DNA of 64,000 bases from Rapana venosa (Eukaryota; Mollusca; Gastropoda; Neogastropoda; Muricidae), in contig CM054145.1 in assembly GCA_028751875.1 (NCBI GenBank), forward strand, positions 50,979,356 to 51,043,355, in the 5' to 3' direction. Position 1 is the first letter of the stretch. The number at the start of each line of letters is the position of its first letter. The translations under genes were made by a program, and so were the position numbers. Shown here piece by piece: positions 44,001 to 51,010 of this stretch. The notes beneath the pieces are model-generated. The model was not told the origin of the DNA and did not search any database. It saw nothing but the letters and a program-made list of their open reading frames with translations.

Positions 44001-45249
44001 CCACTTTCACTCTCTCTTTCATAGTCTCTCTCTCTCTCTCACTGCTGCCACTCACTCTCTTTGGTCCTGTCTGTGTAATCAAGAACTATCAGGGGCAAAA
44101 AAGTACAGAATAAGATATAGTTTGGTTTAATTAAATAATAATGGGTTATTGTTTTTTTTTATAGATCAAAACAACATAGCAGCATCACAGGAAATATGAG
44201 TACAACAAGAATAAGCTTATGAAAAGTACACTAGAAAATAAATGTTCAAAAATGACACTGCAGATTGATAACATCACATTGTATCGAAAGTATCAAGAAA
44301 AAACCAACAAACAGAAAGAAAGTTTTTTTTCTCAGGCAAACATATTTTCGCTCAATTGACAGACAACAATGGTTGCTGTTTTGATCGTTCGACAAAGAAG
44401 AAGTTTGAAGAAACATTACTTTCCTCAGTGTCCTAAACAAAACACACACACACACAAAAGTGAAATTAATTGTCAGAAACTGTGAGTTTAATGAACAGAA
44501 AGAAATAGTTTGAAGAAACATTAATCACCTCAGTGTCCTAAATGAAGTGAAGAAACATCAATCACCTCAGTGTCCTAAACGAAGTGAAGAAACATTAATC
44601 ACCTCAGTGTCCTAAACGAAGTGAAGAAACATCAATCACCTCAGTGTCCTAAACGAAGTGAAGAAACATCAATCACCTCAGTGTCCTAAACGAAGTGAAG
44701 AAACATCAATCACCTCAGTGTCCTAAACGAAGTGAAGAAACATCAATCACCTCAGTGTCCTAAACGAAGTGAAGAAACATCAATCACCTCAGTGTCCTAA
44801 ACGAAGTGAAGAAACATCAATCACCTCAGTGTCCTAAACGAAGTGAAGAAACATCAATCACCTCAGTGTCCTAAACGAAGTGAAGAAACATCAATCACCT
44901 CAGTGTCCTAAACGAAGTGAAGAAACATCAATCACCTCAGTGTCCTAAACGAAGTGAAGAAACATCAATCACCTCAGTGTCCTAAACGAAGTGAAGAAAC
45001 ATCAATCACCTCAGTGTCCTAAACGAAGTGAAGAAACATTACTTGCCTCGGTGTCCTAAAGGAAGAGCACACAGACACACACACACACTAAAAGTGAATG
45101 TAACTGTCGCTGCTTGCAGACGAACAAAAGCTGAAGTGGAGGAGGAGGAGTCCAGGCCCCGTAAAATCAGCATGTCCACCCAGGCTGGCCACAGCTTCAT
45201 CCTGCGCACTGCCGCCACACAGACCGCAGAGAGGGAGACGGCACACTGA
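15214..45249 (+). CDS. AMBRA1: AMBRA1, WD40 autophagy/E3-ligase adaptor (multi-exon, 5' end missing)
   Basis: About 19 coding exons on the plus strand can be chained by GT-AG sites and compatible phases. Role (family knowledge): AMBRA1 binds DDB1 to act as a CUL4 substrate receptor, for example for D-type cyclins. It also promotes autophagy through Beclin 1, and docks on dynein light chain through TQT motifs. Seen: an N-terminal WD40 block (exons 2-5: [46 protein letters not shown]). A long Ser/Pro-rich, probably disordered middle follows (exons 6-12), with a CPIC motif where vertebrate AMBRA1 has CRAC. A C-terminal WD40 half follows (exons 14-18: [56 protein letters not shown]). The last exon ends with [11 protein letters not shown], a dynein-light-chain-type motif. 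The split propeller order matches vertebrate AMBRA1. Oddities are an unresolved exon 7/8 junction, two compensating frame breaks in exon 9, and a duplicated exon. The true start codon lies upstream and was not identified. Confidence 0.95.
16027..16085 (+). CDS. AMBRA1: AMBRA1 coding exon 2
   Basis: 59 nt between CAACAG and GTAAGT, entering in phase 0 and leaving two bases. It encodes [20 protein letters not shown] with the next exon, matching the first WD40 strand of vertebrate AMBRA1 (STFLLAFSPD). A (GATA)n-like tract follows in the intron at 16110-16275. Confidence 0.9.
16956..17139 (+). CDS. AMBRA1: AMBRA1 coding exon 3
   Basis: It encodes [40 protein letters not shown] and [15 protein letters not shown], two WD40 blades with the WD signature at the end. 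The donor is the weaker GTCAGT form. The preceding 16680-16935 open frame is partly a family D SINE and is not exon. Confidence 0.95.
18428..18633 (+). CDS. AMBRA1: AMBRA1 coding exon 4
   Basis: Starts GGGGGTGGC after TTAACAG and encodes [18 protein letters not shown] and MYIWDWTE. Of two candidate donors, GTAAGA at 18634 keeps the frame into exon 5 (TT plus G gives Leu), while GTAAGC at 18597 would cause a stop in exon 5. The exon therefore carries a short insertion, [13 protein letters not shown], compared with vertebrates. Confidence 0.85.
20038..20124 (+). CDS. AMBRA1: AMBRA1 coding exon 5
   Basis: It encodes [20 protein letters not shown], which matches LVRFDPLGHYLLTAI of vertebrate AMBRA1. 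Acceptor CATTGCAG, donor GTAACA. The intron before it contains a family E repeat (19245-19380). Confidence 0.9.
21159..21325 (+). CDS. AMBRA1: AMBRA1 coding exon 6
   Basis: Serine-rich start ([13 protein letters not shown]) then [20 protein letters not shown], close to the vertebrate SAYIRLRQR segment. The donor sits at the first GT of a (GT)n run, so its exact position rests on phase (one base left over). Confidence 0.85.
21490..21730 (-). repeat. SINE family A copy in AMBRA1 intron 6
   Basis: AT-rich tail at left, body to CATCCGAAGGACTT at right. It retains the GATAATGGAATAAGCACTC block seen in all copies. Confidence 0.85.
21908..22065 (+). CDS. AMBRA1: AMBRA1 coding exon 7 (3' boundary unresolved)
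   Basis: Acceptor TTTTTCAG. The frame continues from exon 6 ([20 protein letters not shown]), then an acidic stretch [14 protein letters not shown] like the vertebrate DDEPEIP segment, and meets TGA at 22063-22065 before the good donor GTGAGT at 22073. Either CAG|GTACAT at 21972 is the donor (phase 2, compatible with exon 8), or a small indel hides the true frame up to 22072. I cannot decide from sequence alone. Confidence 0.65.
22095..22430 (+). repeat. Family G repeat, continuous copy
   Basis: Uninterrupted copy with the intact sequence TTGTTATGTTAAGAGCTTGT at the place where the 12388-13082 MITE is inserted in its relative. Confidence 0.85.
22690..22880. repeat. Dispersed repeat fragment, partner of 10640-10960
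   Basis: It shares the block AAAACACTTTAAT...ATCCCATGAA.GGCAATTA and more diverged sequence after it. Confidence 0.6.
23032..23337. mobile_element. TTAA-flanked MITE (~300 bp)
   Basis: The left end TTAACCCTTTTGTATTTGG and the right end, read inward, TTAACCCTCTTAGTCCCAACC form imperfect terminal inverted repeats within TTAA duplications. This is the piggyBac-like target preference. No coding sequence is present. Confidence 0.65.
23640..24005 (-). repeat. SINE family A, most complete copy
   Basis: About 365 bp. Read on the minus strand it begins with a tRNA-like head (near 23930-24003, with a B-box-like segment), then the GATAATGGAATAAGCACTC body, and ends in an AT-rich tail at 23640-23670. 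Other copies are mostly 5'-truncated: 1895, 9661, 14325, 14935, 21490, 29440, 41770, 42915, 57165 and 62545. Confidence 0.85.
24109..25221 (+). repeat. 59-bp minisatellite derived from the exon 8 splice acceptor
   Basis: About 18 head-to-tail copies of a 59-bp unit, one with an extra base near 24414. Each unit contains GTGTGTCTTTCAG, then TGTCCCTGATAGCAATGCAA. The last unit runs straight into AMBRA1 exon 8, whose start (TGTCTCTGAAAGCTTTGGAA) is clearly homologous to the unit. So the unit is the intron end plus the exon start. Most units keep the AG; the exon-proximal one has AA at 25208-25209. Confidence 0.95.
25222..25339 (+). CDS. AMBRA1: AMBRA1 coding exon 8 (5' boundary inferred)
   Basis: It encodes [20 protein letters not shown] and [10 protein letters not shown], with donor GTAAGA in phase 0. 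The ancestral acceptor, judged from the upstream repeats, would end at 25209, but that AG is now AA. The next AG ends at 25221, exactly 12 nt downstream, and preserves the phase, so I place the start there. A start inside the last repeat unit is the alternative. Confidence 0.75.
27120..27300 (+). repeat. Family G repeat, partial copy
   Basis: Diverged match to the left half of family G, ending just before exon 9. Positions 25340-27115 otherwise contain intron sequence without recognised elements; a tandem ~62-bp duplication lies at 26340-26440. Confidence 0.6.
27317..29102 (+). CDS. AMBRA1: AMBRA1 coding exon 9 (large Ser-rich exon, two frame breaks)
   Basis: Acceptor TTTTTTCAG, donor CCAG|GTAAG, entering in phase 0 and leaving one base. 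It encodes the disordered middle: [17 protein letters not shown], long Ser/Pro stretches, a run of repeated DRxxADRIHA units (near 28510-28565), and the conserved segment [20 protein letters not shown], whose CPIC parallels CRAC in vertebrate AMBRA1. Coding potential moves to a second frame between about 27760 and 28130 and then returns, so the net length is in phase with both neighbours. The breaks lie near short CA and GT runs, compatible with dinucleotide slippage or assembly errors. An extra tiny intron is less likely because no splice sites fit. Confidence 0.85.
29440..29880 (+). repeat. SINE family A and family D copies in intron 9
   Basis: 29440-29700 is a family A copy (tail/body with CCTTTGGATGAGACTATAAA); 29770-29880 is a family D fragment (reverse complement of TTCACCAA.GG.GA.ATTTT). 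A short (CATA)n tract lies at 29487-29503. Confidence 0.65.
29961..31123 (-). mobile_element. Non-autonomous piggyBac-like element, copy 1
   Basis: Bounded by TTAA at both ends with inverted termini (TTAACCCTTTCAGTAAGG and, inward from the right, TTAACCTGTACAGCACTGG). A subterminal inverted block containing ACCCTTCAGTCCTGT is also present at both ends. About 1.16 kb. A minus-strand frame (30669-30851) has an acidic start, MEEEDADKF, resembling the acidic N-terminus of piggyBac-type transposases; it is broken by a frameshift. A near-identical copy is at 34260-35446. Confidence 0.8.
31195..31413 (+). CDS. AMBRA1: AMBRA1 coding exon 10 (duplicated exon, copy A)
   Basis: 219 nt, phase 1 at both ends. 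It encodes [17 protein letters not shown] and then [21 protein letters not shown]. The exon starts 72 bp after the right end of a piggyBac-like element. Its sequence pattern is repeated in exon 11, so the two arose by exon duplication. I do not recognise this module in vertebrate AMBRA1. Confidence 0.85.
31515..31705 (+). repeat. Family G repeat, partial copy
   Basis: GGGCCACCCAGAACATGCAC to the AGAGGAT block. Positions 31706-32200 show nothing else. Confidence 0.7.
32205..32440 (+). repeat. tRNA-derived SINE, family B copy
   Basis: Diverged head (TAGCCGAATATTTAAGCC) and the body GAATTAAGGGC.GGGATTTTTAT shared with 2203-2480. Confidence 0.75.
32500..32830. repeat. Dispersed repeat family F
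   Basis: The GCCTCATCTTCTGT...CATACCCAGAT block is shared with 63295-63500 (+) and, reverse-complemented and partial, with 57240-57480. It has no coding content that I recognise. Confidence 0.65.
33165..33378 (-). repeat. tRNA-derived SINE, family C copy
   Basis: Second copy of the element at 1-222; it ends 27 bp before AMBRA1 exon 11. Confidence 0.75.
33406..33618 (+). CDS. AMBRA1: AMBRA1 coding exon 11 (duplicated exon, copy B)
   Basis: 213 nt, phase 1 at both ends, like exon 10. It encodes [17 protein letters not shown] and [20 protein letters not shown]. Shared residues with exon 10 include G-x-PEES-GPSTSQ and the RG-D-V-E-I-EFAR-like pattern. Donor A|GTAAGA. A (TC)n microsatellite (33741-33795) follows in the intron. 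Confidence 0.85.
33825..34130 (-). repeat. SINE family H copy
   Basis: The block starting AAGGTAAAGATGTTCCCATA and ending GCGAGTGCTCTGACCAT is repeated at 51410-51705. The right end has a tRNA-like minus-strand head. Confidence 0.75.
34260..35446 (-). mobile_element. Non-autonomous piggyBac-like element, copy 2
   Basis: Left TTAA at 34260-34263; the right TTAA has decayed to GTAA (35443-35446). Termini and interior match copy 1 throughout. The minus-strand frame at 34920-35174 is longer than in copy 1 and very acidic ([15 protein letters not shown], then [14 protein letters not shown]), as at the N-terminus of piggyBac-type transposases, but the catalytic domain is absent. Confidence 0.8.
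35637..35814 (+). CDS. AMBRA1: AMBRA1 coding exon 12
   Basis: Acceptor GAACAG, donor GTGAGT. Phase from exon 11 gives [20 protein letters not shown] then [17 protein letters not shown], a disordered Pro/Ser segment with a (TCC)n-encoded serine run. A longer open frame in another phase (polyproline/leucine) is not compatible with the neighbours. Confidence 0.85.
35925..36262 (-). repeat. tRNA-derived SINE, families B and D combined
   Basis: The tRNA-like head is at the right on the minus strand (TAGCCGAGTGG near 36236-36246, GGTTCGAATC-like near 36190-36200). The tail at the left carries the family D block (TTCACCAGTGGTGAGATTTT). This copy shows that D is the 3' part of the B element. Other D-only copies: 14805, 16740, 29770, 36855, 37355, 40575, 41475 and 63740. 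Confidence 0.8.
36855..37465. repeat. Two family D fragments in intron 12
   Basis: Reverse-complement D blocks at about 36855-36965 and 37355-37465, both with CACCATTGGTGAAC. Nothing else is recognised from 36263 to 37629 apart from poly-A runs and an (AT)n tract at 37583-37600. Confidence 0.7.
37630..37835 (+). CDS. AMBRA1: AMBRA1 coding exon 13
   Basis: It encodes [20 protein letters not shown] and [17 protein letters not shown]; the end aligns with the vertebrate SSVNRVLAGAVIG segment that leads into the C-terminal WD40 half. Donor GTCGGA is weak but phase-consistent. Confidence 0.9.
38137..38247 (+). CDS. AMBRA1: AMBRA1 coding exon 14
   Basis: It encodes [20 protein letters not shown] and IQRWDMQ, matching the vertebrate [20 protein letters not shown] blade. 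Donor A|GTGAGT. Confidence 0.95.
38611..38771. mobile_element. TTAA-flanked MITE (~160 bp)
   Basis: The left end TTAACCTTTTCCCTACGG and the right end, inward, TTAACACTATCCCTATGG are imperfect inverted repeats within TTAA. (CA)n tracts follow at 39015-39110. Confidence 0.65.
39285..39678 (+). repeat. ~37-bp minisatellite derived from the exon 15 splice acceptor
   Basis: About ten tandem units, each with a poly-T tract, GCAG (one CCAG), then CCAATATTAATGTTGTGGTT. The last leads into exon 15, which begins CCAACATGAACATTGTGGTT. Thus each unit contains a complete-looking 3' splice site plus the first ~20 exon bases. Several units encode N-I-N-V-V-V, where the exon encodes N-M-N-I-V-V. Confidence 0.95.
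39679..39864 (+). CDS. AMBRA1: AMBRA1 coding exon 15
   Basis: It encodes [40 protein letters not shown] and LYTKSFG, a strongly conserved C-terminal WD40 blade pair of AMBRA1. It is placed after ten decoy-like acceptors. A long (GT)n/(GTGTGTAG)n intron start follows (39905-40275). Confidence 0.97.
40792..40886 (+). CDS. AMBRA1: AMBRA1 coding exon 16
   Basis: It encodes [20 protein letters not shown] and [11 protein letters not shown], matching the vertebrate [11 protein letters not shown]...VGLASRR blade. It is flanked by CA repeats in the next intron (40900-41045). Confidence 0.97.
42131..42190 (+). CDS. AMBRA1: AMBRA1 coding exon 17
   Basis: 60 nt, phase 0 both sides. It encodes [20 protein letters not shown], matching vertebrate [20 protein letters not shown]. 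A pyrimidine-rich stretch (41870-42055) precedes it. Confidence 0.93.
42265..42605 (+). repeat. Family G repeat, continuous copy
   Basis: Near full-length copy; at the MITE insertion point it reads TATGTCAAGATC, so the TTAA target is mutated but unoccupied. Confidence 0.85.
42835..43158 (+). repeat. Family E fragment and SINE family A copy
   Basis: 42835-42905 is a reverse-complement family E block (GCCTGACTTGTCAGGCGC); 42915-43158 is family A with an (AAATA)n tail at the right. Confidence 0.75.
43387..43544 (+). CDS. AMBRA1: AMBRA1 coding exon 18
   Basis: It encodes [39 protein letters not shown] and [11 protein letters not shown], matching the last AMBRA1 WD40 blade ([20 protein letters not shown]). 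Donor is the GTCAGT form, as in exon 3. CA/CT-rich DNA fills 43560-44050. Confidence 0.96.
44537..45060 (+). repeat. 37-bp minisatellite before the last AMBRA1 exon
   Basis: About 14 units of GAAGTGAAGAAACATCAATC plus ACCTCAGTGTCCTAAAC. Longer flanking copies (44403-44470 and 45028-45085) both run into a (CA)n tract followed by AAGTGAA..TAA.TGTC; the right one ends in the acceptor of exon 19. The array therefore grew from the end of this intron. The internal CTCAG could be mistaken for an acceptor. Confidence 0.93.
45120..45249 (+). CDS. AMBRA1: AMBRA1 last coding exon (19)
   Basis: Acceptor CTGCTTGCAG; with GG left from exon 18 it reads [31 protein letters not shown] and [12 protein letters not shown], then TGA at 45247-45249. 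The TQT with a following acidic/basic tail resembles the two dynein light chain (DYNLL) motifs at the vertebrate AMBRA1 C-terminus (QGTQTL, AETQTERE). Here the protein ends much earlier than the vertebrate protein. Confidence 0.9.
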
Positions 45250-45535
45250 GTGCTTCTCTGTGTGCATGTGTGTGTGTGTGAGTGTGTGTGTACCAGACCT
45301 ACAACCAGACCCTTGTACTGCCTCCACGCAGACCGCAAAGAGGGAGACAGCACACTGAGTGGTGTGTGCGTGTGTATGTGTGTGCGTGTGTGTGCATGTA
45401 TGTACCAGACCTACTACCAGACCCTTGTACTGCCTCCACACAGACGGCAGAGAGGGAGACGGCACACTGAGTGCTCTCTGTGTGTGTGTGCCAGACCTAC
45501 TACCAGACCTTAATACAGCCTCCACACAGTCAGTG
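45208..45535 (+). repeat. ~110-bp repeat of the terminal coding segment into the 3'UTR
   Basis: The segment ACTGCC.CCACACAGACCGCA...GGCACACTGAGTG occurs at 45208 (coding, with the stop), 45317, 45428 and partly 45512. The units are separated by GT-rich DNA and TACCAGACCTAC..CCAGACC. Weaker echoes continue to about 45830. Confidence 0.9.
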
Positions 45536-45978
45536 GTGGGACAATGTATGATGAGTGTCTGTATCTGATGACCATCCATCCCCTGTACTGCTTTGACACA
45601 GAGACAGACACTGCACACAGAGCAGTCTGTTACCTAGCCTACAACCATCCCGCACACTGTCTCCTCTCTGAGATGGCAGGGACAGTGCACAGTGAACATG
45701 TTGCCTGACATCCAGTCATCCCCTATGCTGCTTTCACACAGCTGACGGAAAGTGTGGCTGTTCACTCAGCGTTTTGTATGTGACCTACAACCATCCTTCC
45801 TCCCTCCCTCCCTCCAGACTGTTTTCACTCAAACAGCAGGGAGTGTAACTGCTTCGTACTGTGCATTATGTTACCTGACCTCAGCACCTGCCTCCACTGT
45901 GATACAGGCACAAACAGTATTGGACCCGCACTGACTTGTCAGGTTAGGCAAATGCTCTGTATTCCTTCCACAGTCTTT

Positions 45979-46664
45979 GTGTGTACTGTGGTGATGCAGA
46001 GTTCGGACAGTGTACTGTATTATCATGGCTTGTCATGCAAGACAAAGATTTTTTGCTGTTTTGTTTTGAAAACTTGTAAAATGCAGCTAGTGAATTTTGA
46101 ACATTTGTTGTTTTTTGTGTGTGTGTTTGGATTGATAGGGGATTCACCCCTGGTTTTTTTCCTGTTCTTTCTTTTTAATGTTCTGGTATTGTTTTGTAAT
46201 CCTGTATCCTTGTTTTCATTTTAAAAAATAAAAAAACAGTTCATGAGTGTGTGTGTGGTTTATTGTAGAAGCAAGTAGAAATTTTCAAATGAGATTTGGG
46301 AGTAGTATGTGTTGTGTGGATGCACAAAATGTGCTTTTCTTCCCCTAATTTGTCCTTTGACGCATTGCTTAATTAATATAATGTAGTGAGCTACTGGATA
46401 TAGGTAGTGAAACAGGCAGTTATACTACTCCTCCATGAATCTGCTTAAAGCTGTAGAACTTTTTATAAAAGTGAAGTTTCCCCAAAGAAAAAAAATGACC
46501 ATCTATTACATTACAGGAAGGATGGATAACATGCAACCTCTTCACTACTAAGAGCTTTTACTGAAGGTCATAGTGACTGAGGGTCCTGCCTGTTTTGGTG
46601 TCGGTGTACTGTGTCAGACCACAGCCACAGCCTGTGCTGTGCATTGCTGGTGGCCAAATAAACA
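45979..46664 (+). repeat. Duplicated 3'UTR block, copy 1
   Basis: About 690 bp from GTGTACTGTGGTGATG to GTGGCCAAATAAAC. It is matched in order by 47953-48648 with many substitutions and small indels. Both copies end in an AATAAA signal. Confidence 0.9.
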
Positions 46665-47952
46665 CTTCCGAAAGAAAGCACCTTCATACTCCTGACAGAT
46701 GTCTGAATCGCCTAGAATGGAAGTATGTGTGTGTGTGCTAGGTCTATCCATGACTGAGGTGAATGAGTTTCGAAGCTCATCCCCTTGCCCACTACATCTT
46801 GGCCTGGTCACTCGGCCTTGCTGAGTTGGATTTGTGAAAGTGACGTCAATCCCTTTTATCAGGGTTTTTAAAAAATATTATTTTATTGTAACGTTTTTTT
46901 TTTTTGGAAGTTGTATCTGGTTACCTTGTTTTCCTTCACTACTATTTTCTTATCAATGTATTGTTTTAAGAGACTTGATCTGACGTGTTGGAGTGCATGC
47001 TCTGAATTCTTCCATTGGGCCATGTGCAGGGGCTTTCCTCCTGACCTGGAGTGACCGTTAGTGTCCACTCTGTCAGAGGAGGCTGAAAGGAAGTTCCATA
47101 TGGGAACACACTTGTAACACATTTCTTAGGAGAGAGAGTAGGCCAGGAGAGTGTAGGACATTTGACATTTGCTCCAAGGTCGTGGATTCAAACTGCGCAC
47201 ACAACCCCCAGGGGCTGGTGGGCAGGACTTCTTCTTCAGACACACCATTTGTGCAGACTCCAGATTCACCTCCCCCCCATGTCCATCAGATATCTCTTTG
47301 AACTGAAGTTCTGTGAGTGACCCCACGCATAGACAGTGTGTCGTGCACAGTAAATCCCATTCCACCTTTCAAAAAAGGCAAAGCTTTTTGCTTGTTTCTT
47401 CTTTTCAAGAACACTCAGACAGCAACTCCTGTTGTCTGTCACATGAGTGAAAACCCACTGTGCTGCTGTTAAGCACCTGACAAGTCAGACCCAGCTCGTC
47501 TGGCTTCAGGTAGATTTCTGTGTTTTTAGAGCAAGGCAAGGCAGATTTTGTCAACAGTCTGGGAGGGGGAGAGGGGGGGAGTCTTAAGTACTGAATGGTT
47601 GCATTTGATATATATCGCTAATTCACATACAGAAAACCTGTGAGGTCTTCCTCTGGAATGAAGAATGAATGCTGTCACTGTTCTCATTGTTGTTTTCCCC
47701 TTTCTTAAACGCATACACGCTAACTACCAATAGTCAAATAAAGCAGGATAGCAAACAGAAAAATCATCATTTTTCTCAAGGAAAAAATAGTGTCTCTTTC
47801 AATTCGTAATGGTAAATGTGACATTTGATACCACTTTCTGTAGAACCTGCGGATAAGTTGAAGTGATCGGCAGGTTTAGTCACAGAGGAAGTCTCAGCTG
47901 TAATCAAAGGCTTGAACTGTGGAAGAACCAATGACCTCTAACTAGTTAAACT

Positions 47953-48648
47953 GTGTACTGTGATGGTGGAGAGTTTGAACAGTGTGCTGCATTATCATGA
48001 CTTTGTCATGCAAGACAAAGATTTTGCTATTTTGTTTTGAAAACTTGTAGAATGCAGCTGGTCAATTTTGAAAATTGTATTTTATTTTTTTATGTTTGGA
48101 TTGTGTAAGGGATTTGCCCCGTTTTTGTTTTGTTTTTTGTTTTAATGTTCTATTATTCTTTTGTAATTGTGAATCCTTTTTTTCATTTTCTATATCAAAA
48201 ACAGTTCATGAGCGTTTGTGTATGGTTTATTGTAGAAGCAAGTAGAAATGTTCAAAAGGGAGTATTTGGGAGTATTATGTGCTGTGTGGATGCGCAAAAT
48301 GTGCTTTTCTTCCACTAATTTGTCCTTATATGCATTGCTTAATTAATATAATGTAGTGAGCGACTGGATATAGGTAGTGAAACAGGCAGTTATACTCCTC
48401 CTCCATGACTGCTTAAAGCTGTAGAACTTTTTATTTAAAAAAAGGGAAGTTTTCAAAGGAAAAAACCTGATCATTTGTTACATCACAGGAAGGAAGGAAG
48501 GAAGAATAAAATGCAGCCTGCTTATCTCTTCAAGAGCTTTTACTGAAGGTCACTAGTGACTGAGGGTCCTGCCTGTTTTGGTGTCAGTGTACTGTGTCAG
48601 ACCACAGCCACAGCCTGTGCTGTGCATTGCCTGTGGCCAAATAAACAT
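47953..48648 (+). repeat. Duplicated 3'UTR block, copy 2
   Basis: Partner of 45979-46664. Sequence just before it (47838-47950) is weakly repeated just after it (48661-48800), which suggests the duplicated unit was once about 820 bp. Confidence 0.88.
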
Positions 48649-50779
48649 TTTTACATTACGTTCTGCAGAAACTACTGTATGAATTATAGATAAGTTAAAG
48701 TTGTAGGCAAGTTTGGTCATATACGCAAAACTCTCAGCTGTGATGAATCGGATGCTCCAGTGAAAGAACGAATGATGATTGAGTAAACTAGTGTAAACCA
48801 GTGGGCAAAATGTGAGGCAAAAAGGTGATGGTCAGCATCATTTTGCATGTCCAGTTGGGTATTTGATCCATCATCACCCTGATCTTTTTTAGATATTCAG
48901 TATTGTAATTTGAAGATTTTTTTAATCATGTCATAATATTCAGTATTCTAATTCAAAGATAGTTATCTTTAATAATATTCATATTCTATTTTTATTTCAT
49001 TACGTGTGACAAATGGTCATTAACTGGTAGAAATCCTGATCAGTGTTAGTGTACTGTAGTGCCTTGAAATGAAAGAATCGTAGAACTGACCTGTGAGGTG
49101 CAGAGTTGAGCTTCTTCTCATGCCTTTATTTCTGAACTGCAGATCTACTTCTCACTAGTACCGTCACCCATTTTTGCTTCATTTCACTCACAGTTGTTTT
49201 TATAAATGTATCATGAACAATGCATGGACTTGACTTTGCAGTGGAGTTGTAGCAGTGGCATCAGAAAATGTGTGGTGTTGATTTGTTGCTTGAATAAGGA
49301 AAGGTAATCTCTTTACTCATGCTTGCCATTTGCAAGTATTTTAAACCTGGTAAAATCAAGTCATGGTCCTGTCTGATCCATATTTGGACACATTGCATTC
49401 TCTTTCTGTGACAGGCTGCATGCCACAAAGAACTGTAACAAGGTGGTTTAAGTACCCAGTGTCACTCCAACATCTGTTCAACTTCATGGCATGCATCATA
49501 TAATGTGTTTACATTTGACTTGCATGCTTGAATATGACTAGCATGTGAATAATCAGTTTAACTGGAATGTGTCATGTATAGTGAAGGTGGGGACCAAGAC
49601 TGATTACAGCACATTCAAAACACATTGGTTTATGAATGGCCTTCTGATAAGAAATGTATGGCTTTGCAGCCATAGCGCTGTAGGAGCTTTGCTTTGATGA
49701 GCATATGCTGAAAAACAAATGTTGATATTATTTTCATATCAGAAAGATCCGTTCCTGTTTTTATCACTAGATGTTCAGAACCTCCTCCAGTATTCTCCAT
49801 CTGCATACATTGAAAGTCTTGCCAGTATCCCTGGAACTATACAGATTTGCTTGCAACAAATCTGTGTGAGTGGCGCTTCACAGCTGGGCAGCCGCAGAGT
49901 TACGAGCTCTTATGTTTTTCCTGTATTTTTTAATTTGAATTTGAATACCAAACCTTGGGGCCAGATTTTTGCGTGCATAACCGTTCTCTGATTTCGCCAT
50001 AAAGGCAGTCATTATCTTGTCCTGAAAAAAGCTTAAAACATAATTTTTAGAAAAAGGCAAATTGGAACCAGTTAAACAAAGAAGCTGAGGGAAAAAATCG
50101 CATAACAGGAAAGAGGAACCCTAACTACAGAACAGCAGCAATTTGACCGCTTCTCTTGCTCGAAATAGAGGAGGGGTCTTTAATTGTACAGTCCACAGCA
50201 AAGCTTAAAGTTTTTATAGAAGTTGCATACTAAAATAGTTGATCATTTATTGATTTCCTTGTAACATCACCTTTTTTCTTGGTCCATGACATGATTTTGT
50301 TCAGAATATATAGTTTCAGAAATTATTTAAACAGCTGGTATTATTATGAGTATTAAGTTATTGTCATGTGTGTACCCATGTACTCAAACAGAAATGTGCC
50401 AATATGGGCTTGTCTGTCTGCATCCATTTATGGAAATGTGGTGCATTCACAGAGTGAAGATGAGTGTATCCATGTCTGACCTCTGTCACAGTGTTGCCTT
50501 GTTATTATGTGAACGAAATGGAATTTCTTCATTCAGCACAAATAAATTTCTCATTGCGCTTTGTCAGTTCTAGGACTGCTTGGAAAGCATAGCTTCAATA
50601 TGTTGTGGTTGAATATGTCTCCTGAACAGAATGAGAGTAGTAGTCTGATTTTAATCTTTTCCTTTTTTTTATGTAACAAAGAATTTTGAAAGGTGTGCAA
50701 GTGTGGTTGTGAAGTGGGGGTGAAAAAGCATAAAGAAAATGTGTCCCAGCAGTGATGATTATCATTTTCATGGATGCAG

Positions 50780-51010
50780 TATATGCAGATTGCTTTTTTC
50801 TTTTCTTTTCTATGTTCGTTTTGCTTTGCTCATGTACACTATTTCATGGTTGCATTGTATGCAGATTGCTTTTTTCTTTTCTTTTTTATGTTCGTTTTGC
50901 TTTGCTCATGTACATTATTTCATGGTTGCTTTGTATGCAAATTGCTTTGCTTTTCTTTCTTGCATTTGTTTTGTTTTTCTCATGTATGTTGCCCCTTTTG
51001 TTTCCACTAA
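50780..51010 (+). repeat. 75-bp tandem repeat, three copies
   Basis: Units start near 50787, 50861 and 50936 (ATGCAGATTGCTTTTTTCTT, then TTCGTTTTGCTTTGCTCATG). Because 75 is divisible by three, all three frames stay open and look like a hydrophobic protein, but there is no independent support for coding. Confidence 0.85.

Noticed and set aside
43366..44130. 254-codon frame rich in His and Thr
   Set aside because: Only its first part (43387-43544) is AMBRA1 exon 18; the remainder is CA-rich intron.
44537..45060. CRISPR-like 37-bp repeats
   Set aside because: There are no spacers; the whole 37-bp unit is repeated, so it is a minisatellite.
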